64,000 bases of DNA from Symsagittifera roscoffensis. Its lineage: Eukaryota > Xenacoelomorpha > Acoela > Convolutidae. The position numbers and the translations under genes were made by a program. The DNA is taken from contig NC_087064.1 in NCBI RefSeq assembly GCF_963678635.1, forward strand, positions 44,809,346-44,873,345, in the 5' to 3' direction. The notes below the pieces were generated by a model. It saw nothing but the letters and a program-made list of their open reading frames with translations. It was not told the origin of the DNA and ran no database searches. How positions within the stretch are numbered: position 1 is the stretch's first letter; each line of letters begins with the position of its first letter. Positions 13,789-26,194 of this stretch are shown one piece after another.

Positions 13789-15624
13789 TTTTTTTTACAT
13801 CATGACCGGCAGAACCGTTAACGAGCACTCCGCGCCGAGCGGATGCTCAAATTAACGCCCTTAATAGGCCTAAAAAGCCGGTGCGGAAGGGTAGTTTGGA
13901 ACGCGGAAGCCTTCCGGATTACCGTGAATAGCTTTTTAACCTAGTTAAGACCAAAAATTCACGAACCGGGAAGGGTGGGGGGATCGGCCATCCCCTCGTT
14001 CCCTGAGTGGTCTGTGACCAAAAAACACTTAAAGATATACAAGAAACCAAACAAAAAATAGTATAGTAACCAAGAAAACCAAAAAAACATAAAAAAATAA
14101 ACGAAAAAACCAAAAAAAAAGTTTAAAAAAAAAGTATAAAATCAGTAGAATTCATCCCCCCAGACAAGATGTGATCCGACCCCCCGTTTGTTGTTGATAG
14201 ATATATTGTTGTTACAGGCATTTATATCAGTCAGGATCGTTACGATCAATTTTGTGGCCCGTTTGTGAGGCTTGTACTGTAGGGTTATTTGAGCATTTAA
14301 GCACGTTAATGATAAATTGCGCTCAATCCGGAAGGGTCTGCTGATTTGCGCTCAATTAGAAAGGGTCTTGGGAGACGACTGATCCGGCAAGCAGTACAAG
14401 GAGCAACAAGAAGGGGCTCAACGACAACAACAATTGACTGTTGGGTATCGTTAACAAGTTTTGTATCCCTTTTGGTACAAAAAGTAAGATAGTAATCTGT
14501 GGGGCGCTCGACAGTGCTGCACTGTAGTGACCCTTCACCGAACTTCGAATATCCGAGCTAAGCACCTTAATTCGGCTATTAAATATACTAATAATACTAA
14601 ATATACTATTAAAGTATTACTAATATTATTACTGATATAGCCTATATTAATACTCCTATATCGTTTTTCAGTGAAAAACACAGAAAGCAGACCGGTTTTT
14701 AGGGTCAAAATAGCGATATTTTGATCCCCCCACAAATCGCGATTTTTGAGATATCGATATTTTTTTAAACAAAAAAAAGCGCTAAATTAGTGTGTTACAT
14801 CGTAATTGCACTAGTATAATAGATAGAACCGGTTAAGTATAGTTCGGAAGTGGTTGGAACTATTTTGGTACCAAAAACCGAATTTTCGCGATTTTTGATA
14901 ATACGAAACACTATAAAATCAGAAAATTTTTAAGTTAGGACAGTAAAAATAGTTGTTCGGACAACGTCCACTAGTGAATCTACAAGTTTTAAAACCCGCT
15001 TCCCGAAAGCCTTCCGGGTTACAGAGAAATCGAGCTTAAGGTGGTTGATTCAGTGGATTCATCAATCCGGAGGGGTCCAAATAGCATAGTTTTTCGAAAT
15101 CTTTTTCGACTAAAGCGTTTTAGATCGCGTTTTTTGCATTGAACTATAAGTGTAAAGGCCTTCTGAGCTCGGATCAATAATTTTTAGGTCGAAAAGAACG
15201 GAATTGCGGAAAAAGTTAGGCGGAACCTATAAGAGAGAAAATTTTTGAGTTTGGAAGAAAGAAGTTTTGGTTAATAACTTTTGAACGACTGGACAAATCC
15301 AGTTGATCTTAATACCATTAGATCAGAAATTAGCTGAGCTTACTAGTAAGAACAAGAATTATTCCAAAAATAAAGCGTGAAAATTTTTTTGAGATTGTTT
15401 TTAGCAAACTCACCAATTTGGGAGGGTAGACCCTTCACGTTTTATAATTTTTTTTAGGAAAGCCCTTACACCCCTACCAAAAGGTGATAGCGGTTGAATA
15501 AAGTAGATTTAGGCTGTTCTATACGAAAAGAGAAAGCTAAAGGCACAAGAAAACCTTAATCGAGCCGAAGTTAGGCAAGCGATAAGAGCCTTCATCGTTA
15601 GCGTGAATTGTCAAATAAGAGGCT

Positions 15625-15955
15625 TAACTTCAATCCGGAAGGGTCTAGGAAAGGATCACATACCCTTCCTAGTTATTTCAAACAGCATATAGCATCGGAG
15701 AACGTATCCGGAGGGTATAGGTTGAAAATCAAGGAAATCTCCGAAAAGCTACTTTTACAAAACCAGAGGGCTCCCTATCCGGAGGGGTCTTGTTTTCACG
15801 AAACCGGAGGAGTCCCAATCCGGAGGGGGTCTTATATTTGCTAACTCAGAGGGGTCCCAATCCGGAGGGGTCTCAATTTTTCCAATCCGGAAGGGTCCTA
15901 TTTTTGCCAGTCCAGAGGGGTACTGTTTTTTGTCAACCCGGAGGGGTATTATTTT
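15625..15955 (+). repeat. Cluster of CCGGAGGGGTC motifs in leader A
   Basis: About nine variants of AATCCGGAGGGGTC lie near 15632, 15705, 15776, 15802, 15816, 15845, 15860, 15884, 15909 and 15937, all in the same orientation with irregular 15-70 bp spacing. Outlying copies sit at 14325 and 15064, and one at 13269 inside the LTR. The motif resembles the TCCGGGGAGTA polypurine tract before the 3' LTR. Confidence 0.75.
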
Positions 15956-16628
15956 ATTAAAGGACTTAGGTAAACAGAAGAAAAGATTATAATGAGAGGT
16001 ATTAGGTTATTAACAGACAGGCTAGGAATCAGTGACTGCACTGGTATCTTGCCTTTCATAAAGACCAAACCAAAACAAAACAGGTCCGAACTCGGATGTT
16101 GGAGACACTAAGTCCAAATTAAAAAAGAGTGTAACTCATTGATGTGGATTGAAACCCAATACGTTTTTGCGAAAAGTCACTGCCCTGAGGATTTTAGTAG
16201 GTCCAGCTCGGGCAGTCCGAAGGCAGATAGGTAGCACAGTACTCGTTGGGTGCAATAGACGCCCACTTGAGAAAATTACTGCCTTCAAAGTTTTGTCTGT
16301 TTGGTGCAGCACCAAGCAGGGAAACCTTTTTCTTTAAAATACAAGTTCGACTATTGTACTGCGACCGACTAAAAGTACAATACACAAACGTTTTTCATAG
16401 AAATATTCTTATTCTGTTATTTTTTGATTTTAAATCAACATAATTTGTGCTTGATTGGGTAGTGAGTACACTATCTTTTAAATTGACTGATATCATCATA
16501 TTGTGCTAGTTCTCAAATCTTACGACCGATATTCAGTTAGTGTGAATAATTTATATACAACTGTACTCTGATAACATACAGGGATTCGTAGTCACTACTT
16601 AATAGAAATTTTTGGAATTTATTGTGTT

Positions 16629-19317
16629 GTGTTATTTTTATCGATAGCAATCGAATTGAGTGTAAAGGCATTAATAAGTGACAAATTGAGAATGAGTCTA
16701 GACAAGTCAAGGATACCTAAACGAGGTAATAGCTCTAGGAAATTCATACCTAAAAAGCAAAGAAGAGCAATGACCGACCCTTTTGTGGAACGGATCACAC
16801 GAGCGCGGACCGACAAAGGGGAGACGGTTTCAGGCAGAATGGTTGAAACTAGGAGTCAGAAGTCCTCAGAAGAGCGAAAAGCTATGCTAGAAGTGGAGGT
16901 CCATACGGACCAGGCCATGAATGAGAACCAGGAAAGACATGGACCGGAGGGGAGAGACAGAAGGCTGGCGAGTGAATCTACTCCGGTAGAACAAGGCCAA
17001 GATTTTGCCACTTCCACCGGGACACTGGACCGAGAGGAGATGTCGGAACTGTCCGACATCTCTACTGAAATAGTGGCAACTAGAAGATCTCCAACAGACA
17101 ACACCATGATGGCAGGAGGGACTGAGAAACAAACGACGTCCTCATCGTTCTCAGAAAGAATGAAGAACACTTTCGGAAACATCTTTTCATTCACTATGGG
17201 AGTGGGCACAGGAAATGAAGGTGAATCCCAGGAGGATGAAGAGGACGAAGACGAGCAAGTGGACTTTGGATCTCAAGTCAGGCTCAATAGTTCGACCCAG
17301 GAGAATGAGGCATACGTCGTAAGAGAGACTGGAACCATGGAAAAATTTGGTGTGGTGAGAATGATAAGCAAAGACGCAAACACACCAGGCCAGTCGAGAG
17401 GCTTTGCGAGTATGACAAATTCAGAGACGCGAACTGAGGAGAGTAGAAAAAAGGGGCTAGGCAACCCATTGGCGGATCCTGAAATGGATAATGAAAAGAC
17501 GTCGAGGCAGAGAATCAAAGCCCGAATCTCGACCAGCACGAAGCTACCTGGGTTCGACAGGGTGACACCGCCACTAGTGACGCCACTAGTGGATAACGGG
17601 GCAGCATTAGAAGAAGCCTTGAACAACATAGTGGGCAGTATCGGAGAACAAAATGAACATATGTCCATAAGAATGAGTGAACTAGAAAGAGCAGTTCACA
17701 TTGAAAGAGAAAGTCTGCGGGAAGAAATAAACCGCAATAGACAAGAAGTTGGTAGGAGCGAAAAACGCTTGAAGGAAAGAACGGACGAGCACATAGCGAA
17801 GAACTTGTCGCAAATGACAAGAGAAGCGGAACAGAGAGAGTTACGCTTAAGAGACGACGTGGAGAAGTTAAGAATTCAGCAAGAGCAGTCTCTTGGGACT
17901 CTTGACACAAAAATAGATGCGATGATGGAGAGGCGAACTCAGCCTACCATGGATAGGTTCGACGGGCTACAAGGCAGCAAGAGTGGACCAAAAGAAGGGG
18001 AACCGAACTCGGGAGGTCCCAGCAGGGAGCCGAAGGTGAACTTCAATGACCATCAAAGAAGGAGGAGATATGGATCCACTAGAGGTAGGGGCAGTTCATC
18101 AGGCTATGTCACAAGGGAACACTCACGGCGATTCGGATTGCAGGGATGCACTGAATACATAGCCCTTAACAAGGTGTGATGACACTCAATCGGGGCACTC
18201 GAGAGATGCAACGGCAATGGCCACAGCCTTTGAACCCCTGAACAGGTCTTTGGAGACATTCCTGAAGAGATTACCCAGAACCAATGAACGCAGTGAGAAG
18301 TCCAGAAGAGTCTTTAAGAAACCAAGATGCTACAAAGACAAATCTGATGGCTGTATTGATACCTGGACAGAGGTAATGAAACTGCATTTCGAGGAAGAGG
18401 ATTTATCGGAAAGACAAGAATGCAGTGCGCTCACCAGTAACTTGGAAGGAACAGCTCTGAACTGTGTCATGGCCAAGAAGCAATATCAGCGAGACACAGC
18501 TCAGATAATCTTCGAAATCTTGTTAAATCGTTTTGGATCAGGGGTGCAGGGGCACCAGGCAAAGATGCGCTTCGAGAAACGGAGGTAACGAAAAGATGAA
18601 ACGATAGACAAGTTCCTGGACGACTTGGAAATGCTGAGAAGACGCAGCCAACCGGATGAGTCAAACAGAAGGATGAACCTGGCAGTAGCCTCGAAATTCA
18701 TCGATGGTGTGAATAATGATGAACTTCGAACAATGCTAGCGAGGCATTACACACCACTATCAACCAATGCGCCAACACCAGAGGAGTTGAGGCTCAAGTC
18801 AAAAGAATATCTTTTGTTGAAACCTCCTTCGAGATCTGGATATTATAAGAACAATTATGGCAAGTTTAACAACGGACCAGCAAACCAAGTGAACAACTGG
18901 TACAAACCGAGGGATGATATGGACAAGAGACGCTCTTGTACCAATTGCAGTTCAACGGACCATCATGTGTCAGCATGCCCAACTTACAAACAAGGCATGA
19001 AAGCAATAGGCTTTAGCCTCGAGGACGAAGATGCGTCAGAAGTTGACCATGAGGATTTCATGAGAGGAGTAATTGCAAAATTCGGCCCGAGGTGTTTCTT
19101 TTGCAACTTGGAAGGTCATTTTAAATCAGATTGTCCACAATTCAGGGATGCAGTGGCAGACATCAAGCATCCAAGCAAGGCTCGCCTGTTGAGTGAAGCG
19201 GAGGCGCGCAGAAAAGACAAACCTCAAGAGCTGGCGACGAAGAAAATGCTAGCGGTAACTGAAGAGACATGTAAACCGGAACCAGTGACTGCGGCCGATG
19301 ACTTCAAGATTGATTAA
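16629..19317 (+). pseudogene. gag: gag of element A (broken)
   Basis: The N-terminal part (16629-18179, about 516 codons) is charged, with a coiled-coil-like helix around residues 330-440. A frameshift near 18110-18120 moves the reading into a second frame, in which the capsid-like segment continues (W-x3-MKLHF near 18366, then L-x-G-x-ALN, then IFEILLNRFG). Two CX2CX4HX4C zinc knuckles follow (CTNCSSTDHHVSAC near 18946 and CFFCNLEGHFKSDC near 19090), typical of nucleocapsid. In-frame stops are at 18160 (TAG), 18586 (TAA) and 19315 (TAA); the last may be the natural gag end, since pol continues in the same frame. Gag packages the RNA in virus-like particles. Domain identity is secure; this copy is not functional. 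Confidence 0.85.
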
Positions 19318-20715
19318 AGGGCAGCCACGAGGGATGCTCTAAATAGAGTGCAGCAGGAACTGGTGACAAAAGAGATCGAACAGAAAGTGAAACTCGAACT
19401 GGAGAATGAGAAACTACAGGAGAAGCTGAATACCTTCGAGGCGACAGAAGTCGAAGAGACAAAGGAACCAAGCAGTTTGAGTGTGAAACTTAATGTGATC
19501 TCCGGTCAGAGGTTCGGCATGGTGCCGCAAGGAAGCAAAATACAGTCAATAATCTCGGTAGCAGGACACCAGCTAATCAGAAATCTGAGTGAAACATCGG
19601 AGTTCACGTTGATGCATTTGGACACATATGCAGATTATCTGAGGCAGGTGGAGCCACGCACTGAGTCAAGAGCGGTGCGAGCACTACTAATAACGGGTGG
19701 ATCTCGCATAAAGAAGATCCATGGGCGCTACGTGGAAGTCTATGGGCCGTATCAAGTGATGCTGAACGTGGATGGAATCAGTATCTACACTAGGACTTAT
19801 GTGACAACAGATAGTGACCAAATAGGGCAGATCTATTTGGGTGAGGAGGAACTCAAAGTCCGCAGGCCATGACGCCTTGACGCCTTGATAGGCCATGACG
19901 CCTTGATGGAACATGACGCAGTACACATTGGGTACGAAGCAGATGTGACCGCACATCTGCTCGACACCAACGGAAAGAAAAATGGAGCCACAGGGCTTCT
20001 GGACACAGGAGCGGTAGTGAGTGTGATGCCGATAAAAACTTAAGAAAGAATGGGCTGCACGAGGGAAGATCTAATTCCGACGATTCTCCGACTGGCCGCC
20101 GCCAATCGAGGAGCGATTTACGTAGTCGGAAGAACGCCGATCACAGTTCTCTACATGGGAGGACGAGATCTATGGATGAGCTTCCTGGTAGTAGAGAATT
20201 TAGACGACGCCGACCAATTCACCTTAGGCAGTGATTTTGTCAGGAATTTTGACGTGATGATTGACTCGAACAACGGTCTGATACGGATTAGAAACCCGGA
20301 CCGGAAGTATGTTAAGAAACCAATTAATATGATAATAACCGACAAAAACAAGGTGCCAATTTTTTAAGATAGAAAAGTGAAACTACAGCCAGGACAGGCT
20401 GTGGTGGCAATTTTTAGAATGAGGAACTTGAATCCGCTAAGCGGTAGTAAACAGGTTTGTTTAGTACCGAATCCAAATAGTCAGAGTTCTGTAATTTTAG
20501 GCCGGAGCTTCTCGGTAACGCGAAACGGACTGTGTGTCAGTGTGTTATTTAACACACTGGACACCACGGTTTCAATCCAGCGTGGAAAGAAATTTGGTTA
20601 CGCTTTGCCGATGAGGACCGACTATGAGGAGACACAAAACTTGAAAAAACATAGTGTGAAAGACTGTCCTTATCATGCCAATAAAGATAAAATTTTAAGA
20701 GGATTAATGAATTAA
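19318..20715 (+). pseudogene. Aspartic protease region of element A pol (broken)
   Basis: The same frame continues after the gag stop. A coiled segment opens it, then a conserved region with GRYVEVYGPYQ near 19729. LLDTGAVVSVM, with the DTG active-site triad, lies at 19996-20028. LGSDFVRNFDV near 20227 matches the second conserved patch of retroviral-type aspartic proteases. In-frame stops fall at 19870 (TGA), 20041 (TAA, ten codons after the DTG triad) and 20365 (TAA), and a frame change occurs near 20713. The protease would process Gag and Pol. The DTG motif makes the family call firm. Confidence 0.8.
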
Positions 20716-22300
20716 AATCTATGAATTATTTTCAATGAAATCCGAAACGGACGACGGCTTATCGAGCTGCTCGAATTTTCCGGGACGCCCCGCGTCATCT
20801 GAACTAGAATCTGACAAACCGGTTTTGCCTGAGATAGAACATTTAAAAGGGAAAATAGGTGGGGGAGAGTTCGAAAAATTGCGGGACGTCTTAAATCGGA
20901 ACACAGATGTATTTTCGAAACATAAGGCGGATATCGGTTGCTGCAACTTCGTCGAACACGAAATTGAACTGGAAGAAGGCGCCGTTCCGCACAGAGAAGG
21001 CGCGAGACGAATGACGCCACACAAGTCGGAAGCGTGCCGAGCGGAAATCGAAATGCTGCTCGAATACGACATGATAGAACCCTCAAAATCGCCGTGGGCT
21101 TGCGGGGTGGTAATGGTGAAAAAGAAAGGGGGCAGCTAAGGTTTTGTTGCGACTTTCGCTATTTGAACGCGGTGACGATAAAAGATCCGTACCCGATACC
21201 GCGAATAGACGAGAGCCTCTCCAAACTTGGTGATGCCAAGTTCTTCACAACATTGGACTTGGGTTCGGCCTTCTGGCAGGTCTCTCTGCGGAAGAAGGAT
21301 AGAGAGAAAACCGAATTTGCGTGCGAATTAGGGTTGTACCAGTGGAAGAGGATGCCCTTCGGCTTTTGCAATGCAACGGCCACTTTTCAAAAACTGATGG
21401 CTCAGGCTTTGACCAGAGTGACCAAGAAGTACGGGAATCTCGTGATGTGTTAAGTGGACGACGTAGTCGTAGCGACACTAACCCTGGAAGACCACATTGA
21501 TTGGCTCGATGAGGTCTTTGGATGCATGAAAAGAGCAGGCTTGAAGTGCAAACCATCGAAATGTGAAGTCCTTAGGGATTCAATCAAGTACCTGGGAAGA
21601 ATGGTGGACAGGCATGGTGTGAGGCCGGACCCGGAAGCAGTAGAAACAGTGTTGACATGGAAGGCTCCCAGAACGGACACGCAGCTCCTGAGCTTCCTAG
21701 GATTTGCCAACTACTACCGGGAGTTCATAAAAGGATATGCGGACAAGGTGTATCCGATGCAGAAGCTGATGCGCAACAAAGGGAAAAAGTTCGAATGGAA
21801 CGATGAAGCACAAGTTGCCTTCGAGAAAATAAGGCGGGAACTGTGCGGAGCGCCAGTGCTAGGCATACCTACAGAAAAGGGCATGTTTGTTCTTGACACA
21901 GACGCATCGGTAGTAGCCATCTCAGGAATATTGAATCAGGAGCAAGAATGGAATGAAAGAACGGTTCTCCGTCCCATTGCATACGGCAGCAAGGAAGGTC
22001 TTGAGTGACACTGAGATGGAATATGGTGCACCAAAAGCAGAAATGTTTGCAGTAGTCACATTTGTGGAAAAATACCGCGCATACTTGGGGAGCGCTCCCT
22101 TTAAGTTACGCCAAGACAACAGAGCGTTATCCTGGTTGCAGACCTACTCGATGGATCAGAGTTATATTGATAGATGGATAGGAAGACTGGATGGCTACAA
22201 CATGATAATCGAGCACAGGATGCGTGATAAACACCAGAATGCTGACAACCTCAGTAAGAAAACTGAGTTCTATGAAAGATTGGAACAGAAGCAAGCCAAT
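20711..22300 (+). pseudogene. pol: Reverse transcriptase and RNase H of element A (broken)
   Basis: RT motifs in order: LRFCCDFRYLN (about 21142), TLDLGSAFWQ with the motif A Asp (about 21250), MPFGFCNATATFQ motif B (about 21352), VDDVVVA motif C (21454), and a motif E-like LGRMVDRHG (about 21592). RNase H follows with TDAS (about 21898), the Glu of AEMFAV, RQDNRAL and HQNADNLS (about 22231). Breaks: a one-base frameshift in a G run near 21127, a TAA at 21451 in the position of the Tyr of the Y-x-D-D box, and a frameshift near 21990. This is the Ty3/gypsy chromovirus-like RT-RH order. The catalytic break means this copy cannot make active RT. Confidence 0.9.
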
Positions 22301-23520
22301 CAAGCAGAAATAAAGGAGGGATTCTCGTTTCTGGACAAAAAAACTTATGAAGCGCTTCCCTTAACGAGATGGTTGGATAAGTCTGGACATCCAATTCCAG
22401 GGCATCCTGAGTTACCTGTCGAGAAAGCAGCCGAGATAAAAATCCTATCCAAAAGGGACCCGGTGCACTTGGATCTGTTGCTGCGCTCAAACCTGGTCCA
22501 GCAGGAACTTTCTCGCATGAACATAAACAGCCTCTCATTACTGGACAAAACGGTGCAGGTAACACCGCAAGTGATGCGGATGCTGGGTGGATTGTTAGAG
22601 AGAGAAGTGACCAGAGACGACCCCGAGTGGGCAGCAGCCATGGCATCACTGACTGTCAGGGAGAAGGTGAAGATCATGCCGTCAATACGTCAACACAAAG
22701 ACAACGAGAGGGATTGTAGGTCAATAGTTCAGCAACTAGTATCCTCAATACCCCAAGAAGTCTTATTAAGTACTTCATACGGTGAGAAAGAACAGGGTAA
22801 CGATACGCGAAAGAAAACCGTTACCTTTGAGGACCAAGATGGAGAAAGTGAGAAGGTTGAACGAAAACTGGAGCAAGATTGTTTGTCCGGGGAGACAAAT
22901 GGTGAGAAAAGCCGGCGAGTTCGAGATCAACACCCGGGACAGGGAAGTTTGTCCGGGGAGTCTGAGATAGATGAAAAAGTTCCTGACAAGAGACAAGACC
23001 TGGGGAACAAAATTTTGTCCGGAGAATCTGAGATAGATGAAAAAGTTCCTGACAAGAGACAGGACCTGGGGAACAGAATTTTGTCCGGAGAGTTCAGATG
23101 GATGCGAAGAAGGCACGGACCTGATCTGGAGGAGGGTGCAGAATCCATCACAGACTCTTCAATAGATGACAATTCCAGGAACTCAGGAATTGACACATAC
23201 TCAGACAGGAACTCGAGCTCGGGATCAGAACTGTCCGAACTAGCGATCCACACACTACTAGTGGAAACTCGTGTAGGGGGTCTGGATAGAGAGATGTACC
23301 AGGATCCTGATAGTGATCGCTACCTCATACCAAGTGAGAAAGTCTTTGACAACGCAGCGGATGATTTGGAAACCAAAGCGGTATCGAAACGTTCGATAAG
23401 TCTGTTGCCACAAAAAGAGGTAGTCAGGACTGATCTTCAGCCGTTCAAGCAAGAAACACAGCCGTTGGCGAAGATTTGGTGCGTTAAGATGGAAGAAGAC
23501 ACACACCAGCCCAATGAGCT
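22300..23520 (+). pseudogene. Linker between RNase H and integrase, with internal repeats
   Basis: About 400 codons open in the same frame as integrase, polar and low in recognisable domains. It carries 22-residue (66-bp) tandem repeats containing LSGESEIDEKVPDK, near 22950-23095, plus a less exact LSGE copy upstream. Each LSGE is encoded by TTGTCCGGGGAG or TTGTCCGGAGAG, near-copies of the polypurine tract. The length of this linker is unusual for Ty3/gypsy pol and contributes to the size of the element. Confidence 0.6.
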
Positions 23521-24850
23521 GAATAGTCAGGTGAGGGTCATGAAGACGTACTTGAAGGCGAGATACAGACTCTCGGATCTTCTAAGGGCGCAGAGATATG
23601 ATCGCATGACAATCAACCTGAAAAGTTGGATCGAGAATGGTTCTCCGGATAAAGGAGATCTCGAGGAAGACAGTTACCGTATCCTGAGACAGTATTTCAT
23701 ACAGAAAGAGGGAAGGTTATACTTGAACAAGGACGGGATTGTGGCTTGTAAGAGGAAAGATGAGGACAAAGTCCTATACAAGTATAACGCGATAGTGTTG
23801 CCGCAACTCTATCAAACAGAACTCTTGTTCAGGTCGCATGATCAGATGGGCCATCAGGGGATCGACAAAGTGTATCAGAGGATCCTGAAGCGCTTTGAGT
23901 GGCCTGGAATGAAAAAGGAATGCGAGAAGTGGGTAGCAGCATGTCTGTCATGCCAACAGGTGAAAAATCCAAGGAAATTGCGATTTCCTTTACAAACGAT
24001 CGAGTCGTCTGCATTCAACGAGGTGGTGCAGATAGATCGCCAGAAGACATGCATGACAAAAAGTGGTTATAATCAGGTATTGGTCATGATAGATCATTTC
24101 ACGAAGTATGCAGAGGCCGTGCCCTGCATAACTGCCTCGGCGGAAGAGACGTGCGACCACCTGATCAATACGTTGATAGCGAGACACGGTTGTCCGATGA
24201 CGTTTCATTCGGATAAAGGAACAGCTTTCATAGGAGAACTCACGAAAGAGCTAATGAGACGCTAGCAAGTTGCTCAAGCTCACTCAATGACATATCATCC
24301 CCAGACGAATGGCTTAGTGGAAAAACAGAAAAGGACGTTAGTGTCGATGCTGAGAGTATTTTGTTCCAGGTACATGACCGATTGAGACAGATACATTTCA
24401 CAGGTAATGGGAGCCTATAATAGTACGCAACACTCCACCACTGGAGTTAGTCCACACATGATGCTAACTGGACACGAGAAGTCTTTACCCTCAACCTTTT
24501 TCTACCCAGAGTATGAGGGAAAGAAAACGTCTCCACTGGTCTACGTGAGGGATGTGATCAGACGTCAACAGGAGTTGAACGATTCGTGTAGACGAAATAC
24601 TCAGCAAGCACAGGCAAGGCAGAGGAAAAAATTCGACAAGAAAGCAGCTGGTGCAAAAGCTTACTCGGTGGGAGACTACGTATGGGTATTTCAGAACGTT
24701 ATGCCACCGAAAGGAACGAAAAAGCTCCTAAAAAAGTGGAGGGGACCCTTCATGATTACGGAAGTGCACCAGGAGGGACGCTTTTATAGACTGAGTACTG
24801 GCCGAGCCGCCCACTACGAGAATATTAAGCCACACAATCCATCGACAGAA
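23521..24850 (+). pseudogene. Integrase of element A (two in-frame stops)
   Basis: An HHCC zinc domain is seen as HDQMGH (about 23837) and CLSC (about 23941). The catalytic core has QID (about 24031), HSDKGTAF (about 24209) and LVEKQKR (about 24313), giving the D, D and E triad. The C-terminal GPY/F module is KKWRGPFMITEVHQ (about 24735) followed by RLSTGRAAHYEN. Stops are at 24263 (TAG, between the second Asp and the Glu) and 24383 (TGA). Otherwise the frame is open from 21953 through the pol extension. Integrase inserts the cDNA in the host genome. Confidence 0.88.
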
Positions 24851-26194
24851 GACTGGTGTATACCCGCAGACATGGAAGAAGGGGATTATCTAATGATGGA
24901 TTCTGCTTGTGAGGTCAACGAGAAGGGCACGAGGGAGAAGAACGATGGAAACGAAGTCGTGGAGGAAGGAACGAATACACCGCTGGACCTGGATCCAAAC
25001 GAGGTGATCGAAGCGGACGATGAAACCTTACCCTACGCAGAGGAAGAGAGGCAGGATCCCGAACAGATGGAGGTTCCCAAGAATTTGGAACCAGATCTTC
25101 CGCTTACGATACAGACTCGACAGAACGCCGGGACAAGACCAAGAAAGAAATATAACCCTTACGGTGACGACTTTGTAGTGGATAGGATAGATCTGAAAAA
25201 GATAGTGGAAGAAGTAGTGGGTCTAGAAGAAACAACTGTGTCACAGGACATTGACATAGTCGATGATCAAGACGATGAGTGGGTCGATGACCGGTCGAAA
25301 CCCGAGGTAGAATTCGACGACGAGCAACAGCAGTCATATGAACAAGACTTGACGAATCTGCGTGTCTTAGAATGGCTGAACGAAATGACGTCGGACCCGA
25401 AGGAGACCACTATCACGATTCAAGATGTAGATCGTGAAAGCATAAAATACATGAAAACTGAACGAGAAGATCCTCCCTGGGCTGCCCAGGAGAGGCGACT
25501 ACTCATTCCGGCTTCCAATCTCGATTTGATACCCGGTATGCGATCGACGGGGACGTCGATGGATATTTTTGTCCGGGGAGTGGGGGTAGGACTTACCCAC
25601 ACTGAAAACTTGATAATAAAAAAATTAAGAGTAGCAAGAGAGACAGGAGACTTAGAAGCAGAAACAGGCGAAGAACCTAAGAAACTTGACATAGGGAGGG
25701 TAGTTGAGTCATATTTTAACTTACCAAATGAATATTCAAGTAGCATAATACTAACAGACAGTGATTTCATACTCACAAATAGAACATGTGCGATAGCAAT
25801 CACAGCAGACATGAGTTTTAGGACAGCGTTAGCGGCAGATTTTAAGAGAGAATAAAAAAACATAGAATTTCTTTGGAAGCAAAGACCAGGAGTAGGGGGC
25901 GTAGCAGCCTTACCTCCGGCGGCGTCACAGATACCGGGAAAATACCTATGCTTCTTGGTGACGAGGGCGACGGAGAAGCAGCACGTGGACCCAGAGAAGG
26001 ACCTAGTCTTGTCCTTGACGAGGTTGAGAGATTTCTTCGTGGAGATGGACGTGAAGGAGCTCTCGCTTCCAGTGTACGATCTGAACAGAGGACGATTGCA
26101 TCCTCGGGAATTGTACGCGCTTGTACAAGTGATATTCTCTGATACTAATATACAAGTATATTTACATAAGAAATATTACTTAAGTATAGGCTGA
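24851..26194 (+). pseudogene. Pol C-terminal extension with macrodomain-like module (element A)
   Basis: After the GPY/F region the frame continues for about 450 codons. A long acidic, poorly conserved stretch comes first, then a strongly conserved FVRGVGVGLTHTENL patch (about 25567). The last part, about 25719-26191, resembles the OARD1/TARG1 macrodomain: ILTDSDFIL, then AIAITADMSF, LAADFKRE, KYLCFLVTR, a helix, LSLPVYDLNRG and a final LHKKYYLSI. Family knowledge places an ADP-ribose pocket here, but the glycine-rich loop and the late catalytic Asp (GCGLD in OARD1) are not matched, so activity is doubtful. A TAA at 25853 interrupts the domain; B has an open copy. Assignment rests on pattern matching without a profile search. 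Confidence 0.6.
25571..25590 (+). promoter_or_regulatory. Candidate central polypurine tract, element A
   Basis: GTCCGGGGAGTGGGGGTAGG shares GTCCGGGGAGT with the tract directly before the 3' LTRs (37957 and 56451). The surrounding 75 bp are nearly identical to B (46026-46045) even at synonymous sites. It lies close to the middle of element A. Central plus-strand initiation is known in lentiviruses and Ty1; here it is inference. Confidence 0.45.

Larger units (their letters stand above)
13759..16628 (+). other. Long leader of element A
   Basis: About 2.9 kb between LTR and gag with no convincing gene. It holds an A-rich tract (14040-14140) and a block near 13909-13939 shared with the leader of B (CCTTCCGG, then ACCGTGA, then TAGCTTTTTAA). 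It also carries many copies of an ATCCGGAGGGGTC motif concentrated at 15625-15955. Short open frames here lack codon structure or homologues that I recognise. Confidence 0.7.

Noticed and set aside
13919-16443. Small frames in the leader of A
   Set aside because: Short, without homologues or codon structure, and interrupted relative to any conserved block.
16856-17910. Antisense frames of 117-131 codons over gag
   Set aside because: Shadows of the sense gag frame, with no recognisable motif.
24851-25700. Chromodomain after integrase
   Set aside because: The region after GPY/F is acidic and lacks the aromatic chromodomain pattern; the only structured part is the later macrodomain-like module.
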